Source: Thermoplasmata archaeon (GTDB taxonomy: Archaea > Thermoplasmatota > Thermoplasmata > Lutacidiplasmatales > SKW197). Taken from it: 64,000 nucleotides of DNA. A model generated the notes under the pieces. The model was given only the letters and a program-made list of their open reading frames with translations. It was not told the DNA's origin and did not search any database. How positions within the stretch are numbered: the stretch's first letter is position 1; each line of letters begins with the position of its first letter. The DNA lies in assembly GCA_038874435.1 (NCBI GenBank), contig JAVZCK010000011.1:1-64000 (forward strand), written 5' to 3'. The translations under genes were made by a program, and so were the position numbers. Positions 18,201 to 25,570 of this stretch are shown here, one piece after another.

Positions 18201-19545
18201 TGCGAGCGATTGGTATCCAATTCAGTATCTACATCATGGTCCAATCCACATAACCAGCAACAGTGAGTTCACGCCAGACAACGGAGTTGTTGATGGCACT
18301 GGCACAGCATCTGACCCGTTCATAATAGAGGGTTTGGAGATAGATGCAAATGGTGGTACCTATGCCATCTGGGTAGAGAATACAGACGCATACTTTATTA
18401 TAAGGAAATGTCTCCTCTGGAATGCAACTAACAGTGGCACTCTACCTGGAGGCTCAGGCATTGCCCTTAGGAATGTGCAGAATGGAGTAGTTGAGAACAA
18501 CATCTGTAACAACTCAAGGTTTGGCATATTCCTCTACGATGGTTCAACAAACAACAGTCTCTCAAGCAACAATTGTTGGGATAATTTGGCCTATGGTATA
18601 TATCTGTTTGCTAGCTGGACCGTGTTATCTGACAATGCGATTACAAACAATGTTGTAGGAATCTTCTCTATCGGTGACAACAACACAATCATAAACAACA
18701 CAATTTCATGGAACACGAATCAAGGGATTGCAATGTATTCATCTAACGACAACATAATAGAGAACAATACGGTGATTGGTACCAGTAGCGGTGATGGTAT
18801 TTATCTGGAGGATGTAAGAAACACGAAAGTAACCAGAAATTACATGATGGGAAATGGACGTGGAATTCAGATGTACAGTTCTACAGCAAACATCCTGGAG
18901 TACAACGAAATCTCTACCTCCATCTGGTGCATTTATTTGAATGCATCCGAAGCAAATGCGATAACTCACAACATTCTCTATGGCTCCAGTAGAGGTATCT
19001 ACTTATATTCAACAAACAACACAGCAATTTTAGAAAACAATATCAATAACAACACCCAGTGTGGTATCTATCTCTACTCTTCCAGGAACACAACAATGGC
19101 CAACAACACCATTGCGGACAATGGCAACTATGGTGTTTATCTTACCCAGTATTCAAACGACAACACAATAACATACAATACAATAAGCCGTCATACAAGT
19201 TATGGTGTTTACATCACATTCAGTTCTACCGCTAATTACATACTTAGAAACAATTTCCTCAACAACAGCGGAAACAAGGGATACGCAGGCACTTCTCAAG
19301 CATACGACGATGTCGGTGGCAATTTCTGGTATGACAACATAGCTCAGGAAGGTAACCACTGGAGCAACTGGGATGGACATGGTTGGGGCAGTGCAGATGC
19401 ATACCCGATTGATGGCGGTGTAGATGCAAGCGACAGGTATCCACTTGGTGGCCCTGTCAGCGAGTTCTCGGTTCTACCATGGCTTGCAATTGCTCTGCTC
19501 TGCATTATCAGTTTCATGCATGCCAGTAGAAAGAGAAGAAACTGA
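12205..19545 (+). CDS. Giant modular right-handed beta-helix surface protein
   Basis: About 2446 residues. Order: a short basic cytoplasmic segment, a membrane helix (about residues 45-65), a domain beginning VRIDGSFEDW like the carbohydrate-binding/CBM9-like domains of other archaeal surface proteins, then six tandem NosD-type beta-helix modules and a tail SEFSVLPWLAIALLCIISF plus RKRRN. Each module opens with a header of the form PIxIxxxxxFxxxNGVVxGxGTxxDPYII and closes with a footer GNYWSNWDGxxWGxAxAYPIDGG...DWYPL. Between them run asparagine-rich coils such as NNISNN. The asparagine ladders and Ser/Thr suggest calcium-independent beta-helix stacking and heavy glycosylation (inference). 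ATG 12205 follows GGTG by six bases; TTG 12193 and GTG 12196 are alternatives. Likely adhesion, surface layer or polysaccharide binding; no catalytic motif recognised. Confidence 0.85.
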   Translation: MKSVGRTTKGVVIENERRIYHGFTNGNACRMPGKFSQKREHGKFTVFFVMILLVLSVVALFTFQSNTTSVVRIDGSFEDWQSVAKTSKIRDVNVPENIDISEYATVETGKNVAFYARVYGSLLAGDGRYIVETPSDNPVYMATQRETTIPNANGRDVAYVFVDTDNNPGTGFKPSANFAVGADKAIEIVGKNGKIEASRVLTFVGVVQQEWTWVIGESVAAATNGKDMETMAGKNLLGVGENYAVYFYMIDWQNMECKLENALRCENAKISAMDMYLKAVDERTVQLIESKPFTPKGTPRTPIRINGDADFTPINGVVSGSGTQADPYIIENWDIDAAGQGCGIYIGNTTSYFVVRNCYVNNSSGNAAQYYWNSGIALYSVVHGILGRNLILNCTSYGIYIAGSSSQNTVYLNTVSNNNYGIYLSSSTLNRIDENNVSGNNYGVILSSSSTNRVTNNTISSNTNYGIYLATSNTNLILYNHLRNNGGYGVYLTTGSNSNAIWWNSFWQNNGAGRGVSGNCQAYDGVGANDWNNTTRQTGNYWSNWDGNDWASANAYPIDGGAGASDWYPLSKPARAPIRINSDADFTLENGVVGGSGTSTDPYIIDGWLIDGAGYGYCIYIGNTTKDFVIENCELHDAYGNSDMYYWDAGLALYNATNATIIKNHIYSCTYGIWMYHTSYLSMYSTLKYNGINQNKYGVICWNVREITISYNRIDENEYNGIDITSGMNMIITNNNISRNNYRGIYLLSTTNSEITYNQFYRNAKYAIGFASGSLNNIICYNNFWQNNPTKGINGNPQAYDGEGNTWYNSAYHEGNYWDNWDGMDWGTSKAYQIDGGLTSDYYPLSKPALGPIQILSNEQFAEMKNLMDWDGDGSQSDPYLIDGYLCNARGGSYGIKIENTNVSFVISNCDIMNATATNAAGISLRNVTGGLIQDNRIINNYVGIYTTYSIIDILKNAVSNNIVGLYLYENTNYTNVTENELSNNSNHGVSMVYANNCTIDNNTFFGQGYYGLATFACQNISVASNDFYNNSIGLYVTSTINFTAVGNKVLNNTNAGIYLDTIDTTISYNNISNNKNYGLIADMCYRTNITYNDFYYNTNYSVYFRLTPAMGNYVHHNYFYGNNNASKGNNDGKCQARDDTGATQWYDAVTHEGNYWSNWNGSGWGTPLAYPIDGSAGASDWYPLGYGKRGPIHINGNADFAAQAAGEGWQGDGTEGNPYIIERLEIDANGGSYCIWIENTDVHFIVRDCDLHNTSTVAQPYAALAFSNVKNGTCENINIYDAFTPKISSSSYIWLNNFTADGVTIQTSDHIVVNASNTGMWFWQSCSYIRITNNTLTGGKRIDVWETSNCEILNNTVTGAVGGEAIKIFKSTNTTIINNTLTNNKIGIGLSSSSTHNYIANNNISSNSQCGIYGTGSYNDYTTIINNNISNNGQYNFEDGGIILVGHYNNITNNYLGTNKGYGIWVFSSDYVSITNNTIVGIGSTRGLNVDGAYGVISNNTITGNSDYGVVLETNYAIFMNNNCSGNGNGIYIHGSNNTIARNTLLNNVVGIALSYISSDNNFTENYIAFTSTNGIKASDGGSPGARRNLITYNTIISSGSHGIYLSSSTATGNIIHHNRFIGNNGATKGVSGNCQAYDSVGGNYWFDSVAKEGNYWSNWDRNGWGTASAYPIAGGAGASDWYPLRTARGTIHITSNSEFTSENGVVSGAGTQANPYIIAGWEIDAAGSTYGIWIENTDAYFTIHTCLVWNATGSGSPPLGAGIALNNVRNGKIENNICNGSRYGIYLYGGSTSNTVINNNASNNQYRGIFLASSSTNQILNNTVFNNTIGIYLTASSYNTLSGNQIKSNSQHGFYISAASNSNTIINNDIKSNTQYGIYIYSSSQYNDITNNNITKNGAQGVYIYSSINNNITNNWIYKNTNYGVYITSSSSGNTVVGNRFVGNNGAGKGVSGNCQAYDNVAGNNWYNGTAQQGNYWSNWDGNDWGTASAYPIDGGVASDWYPIQYLHHGPIHITSNSEFTPDNGVVDGTGTASDPFIIEGLEIDANGGTYAIWVENTDAYFIIRKCLLWNATNSGTLPGGSGIALRNVQNGVVENNICNNSRFGIFLYDGSTNNSLSSNNCWDNLAYGIYLFASWTVLSDNAITNNVVGIFSIGDNNTIINNTISWNTNQGIAMYSSNDNIIENNTVIGTSSGDGIYLEDVRNTKVTRNYMMGNGRGIQMYSSTANILEYNEISTSIWCIYLNASEANAITHNILYGSSRGIYLYSTNNTAILENNINNNTQCGIYLYSSRNTTMANNTIADNGNYGVYLTQYSNDNTITYNTISRHTSYGVYITFSSTANYILRNNFLNNSGNKGYAGTSQAYDDVGGNFWYDNIAQEGNHWSNWDGHGWGSADAYPIDGGVDASDRYPLGGPVSEFSVLPWLAIALLCIISFMHASRKRRN
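13103..19445 (+). repeat. Six tandem beta-helix modules
   Basis: Module starts judged from the header motif are near 13103, 13930, 14755, 15775, 17275 and 18238; the last ends near 19445. Lengths run from about 275 to 500 codons. Module ends are the best conserved parts at DNA level (for example the sequence around GGCAACTACTGGAGCAACTGG), whereas the coils inside vary in number. Confidence 0.8.
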
Positions 19546-19548
19546 ATT

Positions 19549-20859
19549 TTATTCCTCTATAACTTTCTTTTTCTTGAACTCTATTTTTGCTGTGAGGATT
19601 TTTTCCGAGGCAAAAAGCTTGCCAGCGATATAAAGCATTGCAACTGTGAAAACCACCTGGTAAATTACCCCGAAATAGAGGATGCCATACTCTTGAGTGT
19701 AGAGGGACTTTGAGGCAAGAATAGGATAGGAAAATGGGATGGCATAGACAATGACCTGGAGCCCTGTGGGGAGTGCCTCCACTGGCAGCATCATCAGAAT
19801 GAAAACCGGGAAAATGATTGGGAGATAGAGGACACCCATTAACGCCTGGGCACTCCGCACATCTTTTGTGTAAGCCCCAAGTAACACTGAAATTGAAAGT
19901 GCAGAGAGAAATGCCAGAAACAGGGAGAGCATCATCAACAGGTAGCCCTGGGCATCTGGCACGAGCCCGAGTGTGGTCAAATTAATCTCTCCGATTGCCT
20001 GGCTGCTCGAGGTGAGCGAGTTCATGTAATAGCTGAAGCCCAGAAGGTAAGAGGCAGTAGCAATGATTGAGAGCACCACAACCCCTGTGATTTTTCCAAA
20101 GAGCAAGTAGATTCTGTTGATGGGAAGTGTGAGCAGCACTTCCAGGGTCTTCTGTTCTTTTTCAATTGCCACTGATGTGGCTGCAAGCTGTCCTGCCATT
20201 ATAAGAAGAATCATTATTACCATTGGCATAGCGAGTCCTGCGGAAAGCACAGTGCCAGAAACAACACTCGGGGGAACATTCTTCACATTCCCCTTTATCA
20301 CAGAATTTTCTTCCACACGGAGTGGATAGAGCAGTTCATCCGGCTTTGCATCAGGGTAAGCTGCACTGAGTCGAGAGGCGACAATAAAATCGTTAAAGGA
20401 GGAGAGGGCAGAAGCCACGACGCTGCTCTCAACCGCCTCGCCAATTCCAAAGCTTTTCAGCATCTGGTAGAGCTTCACATCAGTGCTGCTCCCGTTTACG
20501 ATTCTTTCCGTAAAATTCACAGGAACCACAATGAGCAGATTTGCACCATACTCCTTACATGCCTCAAGCCCCGCACTGACATCTTCCGCAGAAATGTTTA
20601 CAAGCGTTATGTTCTGGACTGTGAGAAATTGATAGAGAATGTTGGACAGTGTGGAGTTTCCGTCTTGTGCATCAAACGATAGATAGCCAGCATAAACACT
20701 CTTTGCTGACTCTTTCGCTACATCCATGGAGAGATTCACCACAGACCCCATAAGTGGGAAGATGAGCAAAGGCACAACAATCATGCCAATCATTAATCTC
20801 GGGTCTCTGAGCATTTCTCTGAGCTCTTTTACTACAATGTTCAGAAATGAGTTATGCAT
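19549..20859 (-). CDS. ABC-2 type exporter permease (NatB-like)
   Basis: Membrane component of an ABC exporter, 436 residues. It has one N-terminal membrane helix after VVKELREMLRDPRLM, a large extracytoplasmic domain of about 150 residues, and five to six C-terminal helices, the arrangement of NatB/YhaP-type ABC-2 permeases. The cytoplasmic coupling segment EKEQKTLEVLLTLPINR is well conserved in this group. Its start overlaps the ATPase gene by 8 bases, so the two proteins are made together. Substrate unknown; sodium, drugs or peptides are possible. Confidence 0.88.
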   Translation of the reverse strand: MHNSFLNIVVKELREMLRDPRLMIGMIVVPLLIFPLMGSVVNLSMDVAKESAKSVYAGYLSFDAQDGNSTLSNILYQFLTVQNITLVNISAEDVSAGLEACKEYGANLLIVVPVNFTERIVNGSSTDVKLYQMLKSFGIGEAVESSVVASALSSFNDFIVASRLSAAYPDAKPDELLYPLRVEENSVIKGNVKNVPPSVVSGTVLSAGLAMPMVIMILLIMAGQLAATSVAIEKEQKTLEVLLTLPINRIYLLFGKITGVVVLSIIATASYLLGFSYYMNSLTSSSQAIGEINLTTLGLVPDAQGYLLMMLSLFLAFLSALSISVLLGAYTKDVRSAQALMGVLYLPIIFPVFILMMLPVEALPTGLQVIVYAIPFSYPILASKSLYTQEYGILYFGVIYQVVFTVAMLYIAGKLFASEKILTAKIEFKKKKVIEE

Positions 20860-21580
20860 TTTTCACCACCGCCAGAAACACATCTTCCAGGTTGTTCCCA
20901 TTGTACCTTTTTTTCAGCTCATTGGGACTTCCCTGCGCCAAAATTTTTCCCTGAGAAATCAGGGCCACTCTTGAGCAGAGAAACTCAACTTCCAGCAAGT
21001 TGTGACTTGAAATTATGGCTGTCGCTCCTGTTTCTCTCAACACTCGCTTGATTTCATTTCGCACATAATGGGCATGCAGCACATCTAAGCCCGATGTTGG
21101 TTCATCCAGAATCGCAAGCTTTGGAGAAACCATGAGAGTTCTAGCAATCTGCAATCTTCGTTTCATTCCCTTGCTGTATTCCTTGATTTTTGAATCTATT
21201 CGCTCTCCAAGAGATGCAATTCTTATGCCTTTTTCGACCATTGAATTTCTTTCTCCCTCGAAAAAACCCGCAATGAAGCGGAGGTATTCTCTCCCAGTAA
21301 GGTTCTCATAAGCGCCTGCATCCTCTGGCAGATAAGAAATTATTTTTCGAATTTGCTTCTGTTCCCTAGTTACATCCAGGCCATATATCGATGCTTTTCC
21401 TGATGTTGGAACCAACAGGGTTGCAAGAATCCTTATTGTTGTGGTTTTTCCAGCCCCGTTTGGACCAATAAGCCCGAAAATTTCACCCTCATCAATCTCC
21501 AGTGAGATGCCATCAAGGGCTCTTATTCTCTTTTCATACATTTTTACTAACTTTTCAATTTTCACTGGTTTTCCAGACAT
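20852..21580 (-). CDS. ABC exporter ATP-binding protein
   Basis: ATPase subunit of the exporter, 242 residues. Walker A GPNGAGKTTTI, Q-loop in SYLPEDAGAYENL, signature YSKGMKRRLQIA, Walker B LAILDEPTSGLD and H-loop IISSHNLLEVE are all present. The frame extends upstream to 21658, but ATG 21580 is preceded by GGAGTG, which contains the stop of alaX, and it gives the normal N-terminus. It is the middle gene of the alaX-ATPase-permease operon. The LxxSHNLLEVEFL region is typical of CcmA/NatA-type exporters. Confidence 0.94.
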   Translation of the reverse strand: MSGKPVKIEKLVKMYEKRIRALDGISLEIDEGEIFGLIGPNGAGKTTTIRILATLLVPTSGKASIYGLDVTREQKQIRKIISYLPEDAGAYENLTGREYLRFIAGFFEGERNSMVEKGIRIASLGERIDSKIKEYSKGMKRRLQIARTLMVSPKLAILDEPTSGLDVLHAHYVRNEIKRVLRETGATAIISSHNLLEVEFLCSRVALISQGKILAQGSPNELKKRYNGNNLEDVFLAVVKNA

Positions 21581-21584
21581 TTTT

Positions 21585-22295
21585 TCACTCCAGGGTATAA
21601 CTGATTCTGTATCTGTCCTTCCCTTTTCGTTCCACCTTGAGTACCTTGATTCTTCCAAGTTCTCCGAGGGAATTTACATGTGTGCCAGCACAGGGACACA
21701 TATCATAGCCCGGGATTTCAACAATTCTCAAGACCTTGATTTCTGGCGGAAGCAAATGGAGATTAGCTCTTTCTCCCTCCTCGCATTTTTCAAAATCTTC
21801 TCTATTCATCATGTAGATTTTTAATTGCACTTTCCTTTCAACTGCAGCATTAAATTCCTCGCAAATTCTTTTGATATCCTCATCTGTAAAATTGACGGGC
21901 ATAAAATCTACTCTTGAGCGGTCTGCATAAATCTGGTTACCAACTGTTCTTGCGCTGAAAAATTTATAGACAATACCTGAGAGCAGGTGCTGGGCAGTGT
22001 GCATCCGCATGTGTGCATACCTTCGGTCCCAATCGATACACACATGGACTGTTTCTCCGATTTCCGGCATAGGACCATCAAGTTCATGAAACACCCCATC
22101 TCCAGCTTTTCTTACAAAGGTGATTTTTGCAACTCCTCTACTGCTCTGCAAAATCCCTGTGTCTGTGGGTTGGCCCCCTCCTTCAGGGTAACATGCAGTT
22201 CTATCCAGTAAAACAGAATTTCCATCAATTTTAATAACCTTTGCATCAAAATCTTTCAGGTAACAGCCCTCAGTCATGTAGAGAATCTCGGTCAT
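21585..22295 (-). CDS. alaX: Alanyl-tRNA editing protein AlaX
   Basis: Stand-alone editing enzyme that hydrolyses mischarged Ser-tRNA(Ala) or Gly-tRNA(Ala). The 236-residue product has the N-terminal AlaX-M/L type domain with the YPEGGGQPTDTG loop and the zinc motifs MRMHTAQHLL (HxxxH) and CPCAGTHV (CxxxH). A TATA-like CATATACT lies 25 bases before ATG 22295, so this is probably the first gene of a leaderless operon with the ABC exporter. The functional link with an exporter is not obvious. Confidence 0.94.
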   Translation of the reverse strand: MTEILYMTEGCYLKDFDAKVIKIDGNSVLLDRTACYPEGGGQPTDTGILQSSRGVAKITFVRKAGDGVFHELDGPMPEIGETVHVCIDWDRRYAHMRMHTAQHLLSGIVYKFFSARTVGNQIYADRSRVDFMPVNFTDEDIKRICEEFNAAVERKVQLKIYMMNREDFEKCEEGERANLHLLPPEIKVLRIVEIPGYDMCPCAGTHVNSLGELGRIKVLKVERKGKDRYRISYTLE

Positions 22296-22315
22296 GTGGT
22301 AGTGGAGGCGAAGGA

Positions 22316-22323
22316 AGTATATG
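22316..22323 (-). promoter_or_regulatory. TATA box of the alaX operon
   Basis: CATATACT on the minus strand is centred about 25 bases before ATG 22295; no ribosome binding site is visible, which fits a leaderless mRNA. Confidence 0.45.
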
Positions 22324-22368
22324 GGATTTGTGATTCACAGCACCGCAATTAAGAATTTTTGGAATAAC

Positions 22369-22376
22369 TTTATTTA
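22369..22376 (+). promoter_or_regulatory. TATA box of the zinc-ribbon/DUF835 gene
   Basis: TTTATTTA is centred about 26 bases before ATG 22398 and no Shine-Dalgarno sequence precedes that start. The transcript is probably leaderless. Confidence 0.5.
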
Positions 22377-22397
22377 TCACTGTGCAATCTCCACACC

Positions 22398-24005
22398 ATG
22401 GAAGAATACATCTATAAACCCACGCATGGGAAGTGCAGCAGATGTGGAGGGACAAAGCTGGTTTTCTATGACGATGGAAACGGAAAATGTGCTACTTGCG
22501 GTTATGAATTTATCTGGAAAAGATGCACGCACTGTGGCAGCAACAATGTGGAATACTTGAGTACTGGTGAGCTTGTTTGTAAAATCTGTGGTGCAAGACA
22601 AATTTTTCTCATCTGCCCAAGATGCCAGAGCCGTGATGTGACTTTTGCAGCCAACGGCTTGGGTGTGTGCAGAGCTTGCGGGCATGAAGTTTACTGGATG
22701 CGGGTAAGAAAGGAGAGTGAGGAAGCTGGTGAAAAGCCAGTTCAGAAACTTGAGATTATCCCTGCCCTTTACATAAAAGATTCAGCTATTCATTTTGCGT
22801 TAAATATCGGTAACAGGACTGCGAAAAAAATTGAGAATTTGAACATAGAGGTCCTTGTGAACAAGGAGAAACTTAAACCAGAAACGGAAACCAAGCAGAT
22901 AAAATACATTGAGCCTGATGAACACGCAAGAATCATGTTTGAGTTTGAGCCACTTAAAGAGTTTAGAAACGAGCCAGTGCGGGCGAAGATTACATATTCA
23001 ATTGGTGATGAGAAAACCACTATCGAAACGGAACCAAAATATCTAAGCATAGAGTTTACAGCTCTTTATCCAAGAGAAGTTATAGAGGAGCACTGGCGTG
23101 TAGCTACCCAAACGATGCGAAAAATTGAGAAGGAGATAAAGAATATACGGTTCAGTGGTGAAACACTGCACCGCATTGTCTGTGATATGATAAGGGACAA
23201 GAACATGTATCAGATTCCATTCCAGAGTGTCAAGGATGGTCGATTTTTCCGTGCTGTAACAAAATTCTTTGCCCATGACCACTGGGACAATCTTTACGCT
23301 GCGTATGTAGAAACAATTGAGGAAAGTGGAGAGGCCAGATTGATTTTAAAATTTTATTGTTCAAAGGAGGAACTGATTCTCCCATTTTATGCAAGTGTAT
23401 ATTCAGACCTGAGCGATAAAGTACTGAAGGCAAGACGGGAGGAAACAAAAGAGACAAAACCCTCTCAGGAAAAGGAGACAAAAGAAGAAAAGGAAACGGT
23501 GGAGACACCACAACTTCCAACCCAGCAACAGATTGAAGTCCCGCTCGAGAAGGGCTACAGTTATCTTATCTTTGAGTCCAAGACAGAGAAGGCATTTGAA
23601 ATTTTTGGAGAGATGATAAAGGACTCGCCAGGGTTGTGTATCACTACAACATACCCTGATAAGGTCCGGGAAAAGTATGGGCTTGGGAGTGCTACAATCT
23701 ACTGGCTTTCAGATACTGAGACCACTGCAGTGCCTGTGGTGAAACCAAGCAGGATGGAATTTGAGATTATGAGGGCAATTACTTCATTCATCAAAAGTAA
23801 CAAGAATGCTGTGATTATGCTTGATGGTTTTGAAAATCTTGTGCTTGGGAACAATTTTCTGGATGCCCTCAAATTCATGAAAAAAGTAAATGATGTGGCT
23901 GCAATGCATCATGCTACAGTGCTTGTTCCGATAAGCCCGAAGGCGTTTGAAGAGAAAGATATGTATACACTGAGAAAGGAATTTGACAAGACAAGGACTG
24001 TTTAG
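22398..24005 (+). CDS. Triple zinc-ribbon protein with C-terminal DUF835 domain
   Basis: A 535-residue soluble protein. The first 100 residues hold six CxxC knuckles (CSRCGG, CATCGY, CTHCGS, CKICGA, CPRCQS, CRACGH), enough for three zinc ribbons. A middle region of about 270 residues contains a beta-rich segment (roughly 120-220) and a mixed domain, then a charged Glu/Lys linker (about 345-375). The last 150 residues, from YSYLIFESKTEKAFEIF to the end, look like DUF835, a KaiC-like degenerate domain common in archaeal signalling proteins, with hydrophobic strands such as NAVIMLDGFENLVLGNNF. No kinase or receiver domain is seen. Role unknown; a regulatory scaffold is a reasonable guess. Its 3' end overlaps the convergent gene by four bases. 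Confidence 0.75.
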   Translation: MEEYIYKPTHGKCSRCGGTKLVFYDDGNGKCATCGYEFIWKRCTHCGSNNVEYLSTGELVCKICGARQIFLICPRCQSRDVTFAANGLGVCRACGHEVYWMRVRKESEEAGEKPVQKLEIIPALYIKDSAIHFALNIGNRTAKKIENLNIEVLVNKEKLKPETETKQIKYIEPDEHARIMFEFEPLKEFRNEPVRAKITYSIGDEKTTIETEPKYLSIEFTALYPREVIEEHWRVATQTMRKIEKEIKNIRFSGETLHRIVCDMIRDKNMYQIPFQSVKDGRFFRAVTKFFAHDHWDNLYAAYVETIEESGEARLILKFYCSKEELILPFYASVYSDLSDKVLKARREETKETKPSQEKETKEEKETVETPQLPTQQQIEVPLEKGYSYLIFESKTEKAFEIFGEMIKDSPGLCITTTYPDKVREKYGLGSATIYWLSDTETTAVPVVKPSRMEFEIMRAITSFIKSNKNAVIMLDGFENLVLGNNFLDALKFMKKVNDVAAMHHATVLVPISPKAFEEKDMYTLRKEFDKTRTV

Positions 24006-24844
24006 ACCCGTTTCTCATCTTCACTTTGCCAGAGTGGTGGCTGAGTGATTCCTTCATTCATGCTTCCTGCTCTATAACCATCAAGGTCTATTGAGACATG
24101 GACAAAACCAAGTTCATGCAATTTTTTACTGATTTTTTCACAGCATTCTTTATTCAATGCCTTCTCTATTTCTTTGCTTCCCAACTCAATTCTGGCATCG
24201 TTTCCATGCACACGAACCCTGACAATTTTGAATCCAAGTTGATGCAAAAATTTCTCTGCCGCTGCCACTTTCTCAAGAAGCTCCCTAGTTATCTTCTGGT
24301 TATATGCAATTCTTGATGCAAGACATGCATTTGCTGGCTTTTCAGCGACCTCGATCTCATGCATCCTTGCATACTCCCTCACATCCTCTTTTGAAATCTG
24401 GAACTCAACAAATGGGTACCAGATTCCTTCTTCATAACCCGCTTTAATGCCAGGTCTGTATTCCTTGAAGTCAGAAGTGGTGACTCCCATTGCTATGCAG
24501 TCAATTCCATTTTTTTCTGCAAACTCTTTCAGCACCTTAATCATTGATTTTTTACAATGATAGCATCTCTGGATTGTGTTCTTGCAAAACTCCTCGTCCA
24601 GTGTGCTGTGCTCAATCACTTTTAATTCCACACCAAGTTTTTCTGCTGTTGTTTTCGCATACTCCATCTCATCCTTACTGACAGTTTCGTCCTGGACAAA
24701 CACACACAATGGCCTTACTGGCTTTGACAGATGTGCAAGCACCACACTGTCCACGCCACCAGAAAATGCAATCAGTATTTTCCCCTTCTCGGCAATTTTT
24801 TCCATCAGTGCTCTGAATTTTTCGTCAATGGAGGGTTCCTGCAT
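24002..24844 (-). CDS. larE: LarE-like ATP-dependent sacrificial sulfur transferase
   Basis: PP-loop ATP pyrophosphatase of 280 residues. Seen: the PP-loop FSGGVDSVVLAH, CYHCKKSMIKVL and the LarE signature NACLASRIAYNQKIT. LarE-type enzymes activate a carboxylate with ATP and insert sulfur, in known cases to make the nickel-pincer cofactor of lactate racemase; LarB and LarC are not in the window, so the archaeal role may be another thiolation. The start is ATG 24844 (MQEPSIDEKF) or GTG 24862; weak TATA-like elements fit both. An upstream conserved Cys is present but catalytic sulfur donation cannot be proven from sequence. Confidence 0.85.
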   Translation of the reverse strand: MQEPSIDEKFRALMEKIAEKGKILIAFSGGVDSVVLAHLSKPVRPLCVFVQDETVSKDEMEYAKTTAEKLGVELKVIEHSTLDEEFCKNTIQRCYHCKKSMIKVLKEFAEKNGIDCIAMGVTTSDFKEYRPGIKAGYEEGIWYPFVEFQISKEDVREYARMHEIEVAEKPANACLASRIAYNQKITRELLEKVAAAEKFLHQLGFKIVRVRVHGNDARIELGSKEIEKALNKECCEKISKKLHELGFVHVSIDLDGYRAGSMNEGITQPPLWQSEDEKRV

Positions 24845-24862
24845 TGAGAATACAGATATCAC

Positions 24863-25126
24863 GAGCCCAAAAATAGTTTGCGATGTAGTAATAAAAGACC
24901 TTTGAGCATAGAGATTTTAAGGAAGGGAAGAAACAGTGTTAAACTCGACATTTTACACCTTTCGTTTTCTTTCAGGTATATCGCCAGGATAGAGAATAGT
25001 TATATGGCAACACAAACTAAAGAATTATATTAACAATGGGTTTACAATTTACTAGAATCCACCGTTGCAATTTTATTAGCAGCATATCTAATGTTTACGT
25101 TTCCTCTGCCAAGAGGCATCTGAATA
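24863..25126. other. Gene-free AT-rich stretch upstream of a decayed gene
   Basis: No convincing ORF, RNA gene or mobile-element end is visible. The stretch holds the promoter of the LarE-like gene (24869-24897) and AT-rich sequence. Because 25127 onward is a dead beta-helix gene, the middle part may be the older, unrecognisable body of that gene or a deletion scar. Confidence 0.4.
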
Positions 25127-25420
25127 TGGTTAAACAATAGTGGGATGGGTTAATCTAGGAATTGCTAGGTATATGGTAGCTTTAGTGGTAACTACTGGTA
25201 TGACAACAGTGTGAACGAGGGCAATTACTAGAGTAACTGGGATGGAAATGATAACGGCAGTGTGAATGCCTATCCAATTGATGGCGGTGCTGGTGCAAGC
25301 GACTGGTATCCACTGGGTGGCCCTGTATGTGAATGCTCAGGTCTCTTCTCTGTAGCACTCTTTGTCATCTCCATCATCGGATGCTGTGGGTTTCGAAGAC
25401 GGATTCTCACAAAACTCTAA
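25127..25420 (+). pseudogene. Decayed 3' end of a beta-helix surface gene
   Basis: Reading from 25127 gives WLNNSGMG, stop (TAA 25151), SRNC, stop (TAG 25166), VYGSFSGNYWYDNSVNEGNY, stop (TAG 25229), SNWDGNDNGSVNAYPIDGG, AGASDWYPLGGPVCECSG, a hydrophobic helix and FRRRILTKL ending at TAA 25418. This matches the footer and C-terminal tail of the 2446-residue protein (NNSG..., YDDVGGNFWYDNIAQEGNHWSNW, YPLGGPVSEFS, helix, RKRRN). Three in-frame stops in an otherwise unshifted frame show a gene remnant accumulating nonsense changes; the upstream body is missing. It probably arose by duplication or recombination between beta-helix genes followed by decay. Confidence 0.9.
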
Positions 25421-25570
25421 CCACATTTTTAACTTTCTTTCACACTACTCTATTTTTTCAGTTCCAGTTCTGCCTTTGACAATCACCAGTTGTTTCTACA
25501 GTAAATATTAATTACTCCATCAGTTTATGGATTTATTGAAGTCAAAGCCAGTATGAAATGGAGGTATCAC

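Noticed and set aside
13400-19300. Possible CRISPR-like or satellite repeats in the giant gene
   Set aside because: The repetition is protein-coding asparagine-rich coils and module ends within one open frame; no constant repeat with unique spacers.
24863-25126. Insertion sequence or att site next to the dead gene
   Set aside because: No transposase fragment, terminal inverted repeat or target duplication could be seen.
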